From positions 1-6,578 of the forward strand of contig JASMCQ010000101.1 of NCBI GenBank assembly GCA_030753265.1: 6,578 bases of DNA, read 5' to 3'. Positions 1 to 4,677 of the stretch are shown one piece after another (the stretch's first letter is position 1; the number at the start of each line of letters is the position of its first letter). The stretch comes from Dehalococcoidia bacterium (GTDB taxonomy: Bacteria; Chloroflexota; Dehalococcoidia; UBA3495). Position numbers and translations under genes: made by a program. The notes beneath the pieces were generated by a model. That model saw only the letters and a list, made by a program, of their open reading frames with translations. It had not been told where the DNA came from and searched no databases.

Positions 1-41
1 GCGAACCGTCATCACCTGAAGGGAGCCAATAGACCCAGACT

Positions 42-57
42 CCCGGCGCCCGCCGGG
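42..57. repeat. GC-rich hairpin
   Basis: CCCGGC (42-47) and GCCGGG (52-57) are perfect complements around a four-base loop. There is no following T-run, so it is not a clear intrinsic terminator on either strand. It could be the end of a transcript from outside the window or simply GC-rich sequence. Confidence 0.3.
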
Positions 58-69
58 GTCATCAACTAT

Positions 70-88
70 CGGCGGCTTTGGCCCGCCG
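70..88. repeat. GC-rich hairpin
   Basis: CGGCGG (70-75) and CCGCCG (83-88) are perfect complements around a seven-base loop. Only a short GGTTT follows about ten bases later on the plus strand. It may belong with the hairpin just upstream as a weak transcription end, but this is a guess. Confidence 0.3.
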
Positions 89-270
89 GCCTCACCGGTT
101 TCCCCAATCAACCTAGCTGACCGCCGGCGTCACCGCCAGGAAGTTTTTGCTGATGCCAGCCATATGATGGGCTAAACACGCATCATTTGGTTGTTGTCGC
201 GACGGCTATCGGTAAACCGACCCTCGAACGCGTACCAAAAACCTTCGCAAACCCGTGCTAGCTTGACTTC

Positions 271-288
271 CCAGCTATTGTGAGCTGG
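271..288. promoter_or_regulatory. Perfect inverted repeat, possible operator
   Basis: CCAGCT (271-276) and AGCTGG (283-288) form a perfect dyad with a six-base spacer, about 205 bases before the lipoprotein start codon. It lies directly after TTGACT (263-268), a good -35 match, so it would occupy the spacer and -10 of a promoter there. The matching -10 (TGGACT, 286-291) is weak. A repressor site is possible, but half-sites this short occur by chance. Confidence 0.2.
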
Positions 289-483
289 ACTGCCCGAGAA
301 TCTCCATCTAGCTTGCAGACAGTAACTTCTGGGCAATATTCTGAATCATGATAATCGGCCCTGGGCAAGCAAGCGGAACGCCGAACTACGTTGCTCAAAG
401 CACGTGAACCGTAACATGTAGCAGATGTTAGGTACGCCTATCGTAGACGCGACGACAGGCGATAACTAGTCCAACTACAACGA

Positions 484-488
484 AGGAG
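484..488 (+). promoter_or_regulatory. Ribosome binding site of the lipoprotein gene
   Basis: AGGAG ends five bases before the ATG at 494, a strong Shine-Dalgarno match at normal spacing. It fixes the start, which also places a complete signal peptide at the N-terminus. Confidence 0.85.
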
Positions 489-493
489 TAGCT

Positions 494-2410
494 ATGCTCA
501 GGCACCGAGGGTTGAATCGATGGACTCTTCTTCCCATGATAGCGGCGTTGCTATTAGTGATCTCTGTGGCGTGTGGTGGGGGCGCCACGGCGACTCCCAT
601 CGTCAGGGAGGTGGTGGTGGAACGAACGGTGGAAGTGCCAGTGGAAGTGCCGGTGGATGTGGAGAGGACCGTGGTCGTGGAGAGGACGGTGGAAGTGCCG
701 GTGGACGTGGAAAGGACGGTCATCGTTGAGAGGACCGTCATTATCCGCCCGACCACTACCCCCGTGCCGGTGGCCACGCCGGTTCCCACGATTGATCCAA
801 ACCTAGCCAAATACGGCGGGAACATCCAGATGTCGGCCTACGCCGACACCAGGGACTGGGACCCTCTTGGTTCCTCCTCCCTCTCCAGCGTCAAGTCCTA
901 CTCCCAACTGTACAATCAGATCGTCCAGCCCGACACGACGGATACCGTCAAGATAATTTGCGACCTGTGCAGCAGTTGGGACATATCCAACGGCGGCCAA
1001 ACCTTCAGCTTCAAGATTCGCGACGGCGTCAAGTGGCAGGACGGGGAAGATCTTACCGCGGATGACGTGGTTTACGGCCTGGCACGGTACATGAACCCTG
1101 AGGTGTCCATCGGCCGCTCGGGCCTCTTCCGGAACTACGCCTTGCCGGTTGAAGAAGGCGGCATCAAGCTCGTCGGCGACGATACCGTAGAGTTCAACCT
1201 TACCTTCGCCTCCGGGGCCTTCATCAAATTCCTGGCCCTGAACTACGTCAAGGTCTTGCCCAAGCACCTGCTGGAGCAGGGGATTGACCTGAACCAGGCG
1301 GAGAACGTCATTGAGCACAAGTCCGGCTCCGGCCCCTTCATATTGGATGAGTACAAGCGGGGCAATGTGTACGCCGTATCCAGGAACCCCAACTACTTCA
1401 AAGAAGGGCGGCCCTACTTTAACGGTATCGACCACTTCATCATCGTGGACTCGGGCACCGTTATCGCCCAGTTCAAGGGGGGCCAGTTGGACATGGCCAA
1501 CAGCTCTCAATCAAACCTGACTCCGACCGAAAACATGCAGTTGGACCAGGACACGATTGGCGCTCGTAACGGCCATGTGATCTCTTACGAGCTTCCCCCC
1601 AGCTTCAACGTAATGTTCATGATGAACCGGAAGGCGGAGCCCTTCACCGACCTCCGAGTTCGCAAGGCCATATACCTGGCCCTGGACCGGCAGCAGATCA
1701 ACAGCTTGCTGCAAGACGATACCGCCGCCATTCCATGTCCCATGATGGGCATGGGCTATACCTACGACGATTGTCTGACTTGGCCCGGTCTCCGGCCCAA
1801 GGACACCCCGGGCGGGCAGGCGGACATCGCCGAGGCGAAGCGGCTAATGGCTGAGGCCGGGTTCCCCGATGGGTTCAGCACCAAGTTCGACGCCCGGCAA
1901 GTAGCTGGCTACGACGAGGTTTGCTCCGTGGTCAAGCAACAACTGAAGGAGACCCTGGGGATCACCGGTGATCTCCAAACTTGGGAGAGCGCGGCCGGGT
2001 ACGCCATGCTGTCCACCGCGCGGCCGGCAGACGCCATTGGAGACTGGGAGCTGGCCTGCCAGGGCGAGGGGACAACCGTGTTGGACGCCGACGGCGTGCT
2101 GGGAGGCGTGTACATTCCGGGAGCCACCCGGAACTACACCGACTGGAGCCCCACCTTCATCGAAGAGAAATTCGAGCAGCAGAAGGTCGAACTGGATCCG
2201 GACGCGCGCCGGGACATCCTCAAGGAGATCGAGGATTACCTGGTCTACACCGACCCCGACGACCTGACCAAAGGCTATGTGGACAACCACACGAGCACCG
2301 TGTATTGGGGCAAGTTCTTCTGGATAGTCCACGAGGACATCAAGGGCTTCCTCGTTCCACAGTCGAACCAGACCGTGTTCAAGCACGAGGACATCTGGTT
2401 GGACAGATAG
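494..2410 (+). CDS. ABC transporter substrate-binding lipoprotein (SBP family 5)
   Basis: Extracytoplasmic solute-binding protein of the oligopeptide/dipeptide/nickel-binding class (SBP_bac_5), 638 residues. Residues 1-26 form a lipoprotein signal peptide: positive N-terminus, hydrophobic core LLPMIAALLLVIS, then a lipobox-like SVAC with C27 as the lipidated cysteine. The -3 position is Ser rather than the usual Leu. Residues 28-105 are a linker made of ERTV and EVPV units followed by a Pro/Thr segment. The binding domain spans about 109-635. It shows the family hallmarks FSFKIRDGVKWQDG (171-184), FTDLRVRKAIYLALDR (384-399) and AKRLMAEAGFPDGF (448-461). It has a CxxC pair at C156/C159. No permease or ATPase gene adjoins it and a terminator follows directly, so it is an orphan binding protein here. 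Its ligand cannot be told from sequence; peptides are the default guess. Strong Shine-Dalgarno upstream. Confidence 0.93.
   Translation: MLRHRGLNRWTLLPMIAALLLVISVACGGGATATPIVREVVVERTVEVPVEVPVDVERTVVVERTVEVPVDVERTVIVERTVIIRPTTTPVPVATPVPTIDPNLAKYGGNIQMSAYADTRDWDPLGSSSLSSVKSYSQLYNQIVQPDTTDTVKIICDLCSSWDISNGGQTFSFKIRDGVKWQDGEDLTADDVVYGLARYMNPEVSIGRSGLFRNYALPVEEGGIKLVGDDTVEFNLTFASGAFIKFLALNYVKVLPKHLLEQGIDLNQAENVIEHKSGSGPFILDEYKRGNVYAVSRNPNYFKEGRPYFNGIDHFIIVDSGTVIAQFKGGQLDMANSSQSNLTPTENMQLDQDTIGARNGHVISYELPPSFNVMFMMNRKAEPFTDLRVRKAIYLALDRQQINSLLQDDTAAIPCPMMGMGYTYDDCLTWPGLRPKDTPGGQADIAEAKRLMAEAGFPDGFSTKFDARQVAGYDEVCSVVKQQLKETLGITGDLQTWESAAGYAMLSTARPADAIGDWELACQGEGTTVLDADGVLGGVYIPGATRNYTDWSPTFIEEKFEQQKVELDPDARRDILKEIEDYLVYTDPDDLTKGYVDNHTSTVYWGKFFWIVHEDIKGFLVPQSNQTVFKHEDIWLDR
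608..742 (+). repeat. In-frame tandem repeat coding for the lipoprotein linker
   Basis: This DNA encodes residues 39-83 of the lipoprotein and consists of shuffled short units: five copies of ERTV (residues 43, 57, 63, 73, 79) and three of EVPV (47, 51, 67). A longer block containing VDVERTV recurs 16 residues (48 bases) apart, at residues 54-60 and 70-76, nearly identical at the DNA level. That suggests recent duplication by slippage or recombination. It probably forms an extended, charged stalk between the lipid anchor and the binding domain. Similar Val/Glu-rich stalks are common in Chloroflexota binding proteins. The repeat also creates long spurious open frames on both strands. Confidence 0.85.
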
Positions 2411-2436
2411 ATACCCGGTGACATTGGATTAGCTAT

Positions 2437-2473
2437 GATGGCCTGCTCCGGGCAACTGGAGCAGGCCATCTTT
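2437..2473 (+). terminator. Rho-independent terminator of the lipoprotein gene
   Basis: GATGGCCTGCTCC (2437-2449) and GGAGCAGGCCATC (2458-2470) are perfect 13-bp complements around an eight-base loop, followed by TTTCT. It begins 27 bases after the lipoprotein stop codon. The stem is exceptionally strong although the T-tract is short. It also shows that the open frame beginning at 2435 is not the true start of tlyA, since that ATG sits at the foot of the terminator stem. Confidence 0.85.
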
Positions 2474-2677
2474 CTGGTTCGCCAGGTCAATTTCCCGGCC
2501 GGCGCCGGCGCGACGGGCGATTCGAATCCGTGGGGGCCGCTGGCCGCCGAGATGGCGCTCACCGCCGGCGCCATCCCGCCGCGGAGTCCCCGTGGAACGG
2601 TCCGCCCGTGGCGCTTTGGAATCTTGCCGGTGGCGTCCCCGGAAGAATTCGCCTGGCGGCCCGGTCCCTCCGCCATA
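2474..2677. other. Non-coding spacer before tlyA
   Basis: The stretch is open in the tlyA frame, but its translation is low-complexity Ala/Gly/Pro/Arg sequence that resembles no TlyA N-terminus, and it lies between a terminator and a promoter. It contains a 12-bp GC palindrome (2498-2509) and a perfect 8-bp hairpin: GATGGCGC (2551-2558) with GCGCCATC (2568-2575) around a nine-base loop. No T-run follows. A small RNA cannot be excluded, but nothing positively supports one. Confidence 0.5.
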
Positions 2678-2706
2678 ATGACAGACCGCTGGTTCCGGGA
2701 TATACT
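2678..2706 (+). promoter_or_regulatory. Sigma70-type promoter for tlyA
   Basis: ATGACA (2678-2683) differs from the -35 consensus TTGACA at one base. TATACT (2701-2706) differs from the -10 consensus TATAAT at one base. The spacer is the ideal 17 bases. Transcription would begin near 2713, giving a leader of about 80 bases to the GTG at 2792. Its placement after the lipoprotein terminator fits tlyA being its own transcription unit. Confidence 0.6.
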
Positions 2707-2791
2707 TGCGGCACATCTGGGACGTGCGGCCGCGATCGGCGGTGGCGGGTCCTTGAAGCTTGAAGGGTTACTCACCGGAACAGCACGAGCC

Positions 2792-3556
2792 GTGGCGAAA
2801 CGTGCCTCTAGAAAACGGGCCGACCTTCTCTTGGTTGACCGGGGCCTGGCCGAGAGCCGGGAGCAGGCCCAGACGTTGATCATGGAGGGGCTGGTCTTCA
2901 CCCCCTCGGGCCGGGTGCCCAAGGCCAGCAGTCTCTTCCCGGAGACCGCCTTCCTGGAAGTCCGCGGGCGGCTGCCCTACGTCGGCCGTGGCGGCTTGAA
3001 GCTGGCCCACGCCCTGGACTTCTTTGCGTTCGCGGTGCGAGACCTGGTGGCGTTGGATATTGGGGCTTCCACCGGAGGGTTCACCGACTGCTTGCTGCAG
3101 CGTGGCGCCTCACGGGTCCACGCCCTCGACGTCGGCCATGGCCAGCTCGATTACCGGCTGCGCGCGGACCCGCGGGTCGCGGTCATGGAAAAGTGCAACG
3201 CCCGGCACTCCTTCCCGCTGCCCGAACCCGTGGACCTGGTGACCATCGACGTGTCCTTCATCTCGTTGGCCCTGGTCATTCCCGCGGCCCTGGAGTACCT
3301 CAAAGACGGGCGATTTCTGGTGGTGCTGGTGAAACCCCAGTTCGAGGCCCGGAGGGAAGAAGTGGGCCGGGGCGGGGTGATCAAGGACCCCCAGGTCCAC
3401 GCCAAGGTCCTGGGCCGGACCATAGCCTGGGCGGTTGGCTACGGGCTGCGGGTGCGCAACCTCTGCTCCTCGCCCATAGTAGGCGACGCCGGCAACCGGG
3501 AGTTCTTTCTGCTCCTGCAAAAGAGACACACCGGGGCCACGGAGAAGGCACTTTAG
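2792..3556 (+). CDS. tlyA: TlyA family rRNA (cytidine-2'-O)-methyltransferase
   Basis: Methylates ribosomal RNA at cytidine 2'-O positions using S-adenosylmethionine; in mycobacteria TlyA modifies both 16S and 23S rRNA and affects capreomycin sensitivity. The family is also annotated as hemolysin A. With the GTG start the protein has 254 residues, the usual family size, beginning MAKRASRKRADLLLVDRGLA. An S4 RNA-binding domain covers about residues 8-62. An FtsJ-like Rossmann methyltransferase domain covers about 63-245, with YVGRGGLKL (63-71), the SAM-binding loop DIGASTGGFTD (89-99), TIDVSFISL (151-159) and VKPQFEA (180-186). The K-D-K-E catalytic tetrad of FtsJ/TlyA enzymes appears as K70, D153, K181 and E237. 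The Shine-Dalgarno is weak (GGAA at 2777-2780). An in-frame TTG at 2753 is an alternative start. Starts further upstream are excluded by the promoter and terminator. No clear terminator follows. Confidence 0.93.
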   Translation: MAKRASRKRADLLLVDRGLAESREQAQTLIMEGLVFTPSGRVPKASSLFPETAFLEVRGRLPYVGRGGLKLAHALDFFAFAVRDLVALDIGASTGGFTDCLLQRGASRVHALDVGHGQLDYRLRADPRVAVMEKCNARHSFPLPEPVDLVTIDVSFISLALVIPAALEYLKDGRFLVVLVKPQFEARREEVGRGGVIKDPQVHAKVLGRTIAWAVGYGLRVRNLCSSPIVGDAGNREFFLLLQKRHTGATEKAL

Positions 3557-3607
3557 GGAAAGGGTAATCAGAAACAGCTCTCAAAGCGCCGGTCTCGCTT
3601 CAACACC

Positions 3608-3704
3608 GTCACTCCGGGGAGCGAAGCGACGAGGAGCTTGGGCGGGGTCCCTCCATGGCAGCCCGGACCCACCACCCCGGACCCCTCGATTCACTCGAGG
3701 TGAC
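3608..3704. repeat. Inverted pair of dispersed intergenic repeats (GAGCGAAGCGA type)
   Basis: The left unit starts GTCAC at 3608 and contains GGAGCGAAGCGACGAGG (3618-3634). The right unit, read on the minus strand from 3704, starts GTCACCTCGAGTGAATCGAG and is a diverged relative. The element is therefore bounded by GTCAC...GTGAC, head to head. Inside the right unit CCTCGA (3684-3689) and TCGAGG (3695-3700) form a hairpin. From memory, GTCAYYCYGAGCGAAGCGA-type units are common intergenic repeats in several bacterial phyla. No transposase is present, so it resembles a REP or MITE-like non-coding element. It fills most of the gap between tlyA and the CinA-like gene and may act as a transcript end. 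Confidence 0.55.
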
Positions 3705-3757
3705 CCGTTCCGGCGTACCTTCGAGACCAGACTCATGGGCCCAAGGGGCATGAATGA

Positions 3758-3763
3758 AGGAGG
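3758..3763 (+). promoter_or_regulatory. Ribosome binding site of the CinA-like gene
   Basis: AGGAGG, the full consensus, ends nine bases before the ATG at 3773. A closer ATG at 3766 is in a different frame and does not give the CinA product, so 3773 is the start. Confidence 0.8.
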
Positions 3764-3772
3764 CAATGTCTG

Positions 3773-4246
3773 ATGGACGTAACCGAACTGGCTGAGCTAT
3801 TGACGTCACAAGGCAAGACCGTGTCGGTGGCCGAAGCCGACACCTGCGGCCTGGTGGGATACATCCTTGGCACCGTGCCGGGCGCCTCTCGCTTCTTCCC
3901 CGGCGGGGTCATCGCCTACACCGGCGGCCTGAAAGAGCGCATCCTGAACGTGCCGGACGAGGTGGCCGCCAACCATGGCACCGTCAGTGAACAGATGGCC
4001 ATAGCCATGGCCCGGGGCGTCCGGGAACTGACCGGCACCGACTTCGCGGTCTCCGTCACCGGGGTAACCGGACCCGCGAAAGGCCGCTCCGAAGTCCCCA
4101 TAGGCACCTTCTTCATCGGCCTGTCCGTGAAGGACGGCGGTGACCGGGCCATCAACTTCCACGCCCAAGGAGACCGGGACGCGACTAAACAGGCGGCAGC
4201 TCAAGCCGCCCTGGATCTCTTGGGCCGGCAGCTGTTGGGCGGCTAG
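3773..4246 (+). CDS. cinA: CinA C-terminal domain protein (PncC-like), altered active site
   Basis: Stand-alone CinA C-terminal domain of 157 residues, the usual length for PncC, which hydrolyses nicotinamide mononucleotide to nicotinate mononucleotide and ammonia in pyridine nucleotide salvage in the cytoplasm. The fold is recognisable across its length: VPGASRFFPGGVIAYTGGLK (35-54), HGTVSEQMAIAMARGVRE (68-85), VSVTGVTGP (93-101), VPIGTFFIGL (108-117) and the closing GDRDATKQAAAQAAL (133-147). The family motif AES-x-TGG reads AEADTCG here (residues 20-26), so the conserved serine is Ala22 and the first glycine of the pair is Cys25. The family's Y-[ST]-N-x-x-K reads YTGGLK: Tyr49 and Lys54 are kept but Asn is lost. 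No N-terminal MoaB-like domain is present. It may be an inactive or changed-specificity paralogue. The complete frame, strong Shine-Dalgarno and conserved spacing argue against decay. Confidence 0.85.
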   Translation: MDVTELAELLTSQGKTVSVAEADTCGLVGYILGTVPGASRFFPGGVIAYTGGLKERILNVPDEVAANHGTVSEQMAIAMARGVRELTGTDFAVSVTGVTGPAKGRSEVPIGTFFIGLSVKDGGDRAINFHAQGDRDATKQAAAQAALDLLGRQLLGG

Positions 4247-4277
4247 TTCTTCCCTTCGATAATCGGCCCCGCCAATG

Positions 4278-4340
4278 CCGTTCGTGGTGAGCTTGTCGAA
4301 CCACCGGCTCGGAACCCTTCGACAGGCTCGTGGCGAACGG
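4278..4340. repeat. Inverted pair of dispersed intergenic repeats (GAGCNTGTCGAA type)
   Basis: The arm at 4278-4300 (CCGTTCG ... GAGCTTGTCGAA) matches the reverse complement of the arm at 4318-4340 at 18 of 23 positions. In RNA, four of the five differences become G-U pairs, so a transcript would fold into a hairpin with one G-G mismatch and a 17-base loop. The left arm can also fold on itself: GTGGT (4284-4288) with ACCAC (4300-4304). From memory, TTCGACARGCTC-type units are widespread intergenic repeats in bacteria including Chloroflexota. No transposase is present. It starts 31 bases after the CinA-like stop codon and could serve as its transcript end, although there is no T-run. Confidence 0.6.
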
Positions 4341-4391
4341 TTGATCTTTGCCGGCAATTCCCGGTACTAGGCAATGGACTGAGAGATCAAC

Positions 4392-4622
4392 ATGCTCACT
4401 GTATTTGGCATTGTCGCGGTCGGGATAATGTTTGTCTCCTATTCGTTGGAACGCCGCTCCAAATGGATGGTCTTGGTTTTCGCCATCGGTTCCGCCCTTA
4501 CGTCCGCCTACAGCGGGCTGGTGGAAGCTTACCCGATTACCGCGATCGAAGCGCTCTGGGCCGCGGTCGCACTCCAGAGGTTCCGCCGGCGGTTCCAACA
4601 GGAGAGACGCGTGGTGATGTAG
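4392..4622 (+). CDS. Small membrane protein of unknown function
   Basis: A 76-residue protein with two or three likely membrane helices: residues 3-18 (TVFGIVAVGIMFVSYS), 26-45 (MVLVFAIGSALTSAYSGLVE) and a weaker one at 48-63 (PITAIEALWAAVALQR). ERRSK forms a charged loop after the first helix. The tail RFRRRFQQERR is strongly basic and, by the positive-inside rule, cytoplasmic. GAGAG (4381-4385) six bases before the ATG is a modest Shine-Dalgarno. The layout of short helices ending in an 'E/N-x-x-W-x-x-x-A' helix recalls small uncharacterised membrane proteins, possibly of the YgjV/CBU_0592 type, but I cannot assign it to a family. It is convergent with the acylase gene, 51 bases apart, and is preceded by the inverted repeat pair, so it seems to be transcribed alone. 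No function is proposed. Confidence 0.65.
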   Translation: MLTVFGIVAVGIMFVSYSLERRSKWMVLVFAIGSALTSAYSGLVEAYPITAIEALWAAVALQRFRRRFQQERRVVM

Positions 4623-4636
4623 CGGACTGTTCCCTG

Positions 4637-4677
4637 ATAGGGCGGGACGGCCCGGTCCACGGATCGGGCTACCCTAT
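4637..4677. terminator. Possible bidirectional terminator between convergent genes
   Basis: The gap between the convergent stop codons holds nested complementarity. An inner stem pairs CCCGGTC (4651-4657) with GATCGGG (4662-4668) around a four-base loop, including one G-U pair. An outer stem pairs ATAGGG (4637-4642) with CCCTAT (4672-4677). Position suits a shared transcript end, but neither strand has a T-run, and the outer arm overlaps the acylase stop codon. Confidence 0.35.

Larger units (their letters stand above)
1..493. other. Gene-free upstream region
   Basis: No convincing coding region is seen on either strand. The first 120 bases are open in one plus frame and about the first 130 in one minus frame, but neither has a good start or a recognisable protein, so a gene edge here cannot be supported. 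The stretch holds two GC-rich hairpins (42-57 and 70-88), a small perfect inverted repeat (271-288) and, at its end, the ribosome binding site of the lipoprotein gene. From about 140 onward it is more AT-rich than the genes that follow, as expected for a regulatory spacer. I could not pick a promoter for the lipoprotein gene with confidence: TTGACT at 263-268 has only a poor -10 partner, and GATAAT at 350-355 has only a poor -35 partner. Confidence 0.6.

Noticed and set aside
1..130. Possible gene edge: open plus frame to a TGA at 118-120, or an open minus frame from about 130 to 1
   Set aside because: Both are about 40 codons, similar in base composition, without a good start, ribosome binding site or recognisable motif. 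Chance open frames of this size are expected in GC-rich DNA.
350..355. GATAAT as a -10 box for the lipoprotein gene
   Set aside because: The sequence 16-18 bases upstream matches the -35 consensus poorly and there is no extended -10 TGN, so it is not listed as a promoter.
475..825. Minus-strand open frame rich in STGTSTVLST repeats
   Set aside because: It is the antisense of the ERTV/EVPV repeat in the lipoprotein linker. The repeat keeps all frames open, and there is no independent start signal or recognisable product.
803..1510. Long minus-strand open frame opposite the lipoprotein gene, with similar ones at 1844-2386 and 3110-3529
   Set aside because: They lie opposite clear family members with conserved motifs. 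High GC at third codon positions leaves the antisense frames open.
2518..2534. TTCGAATCC resembling a tRNA T-loop
   Set aside because: The flanking bases do not form a T-stem on either strand and no acceptor, D or anticodon arm can be drawn around it.
4341..4370. TTGATC and TACTAG as a promoter for the small membrane protein
   Set aside because: Spacing is 18 bases but both boxes have several mismatches, which is not better than chance.
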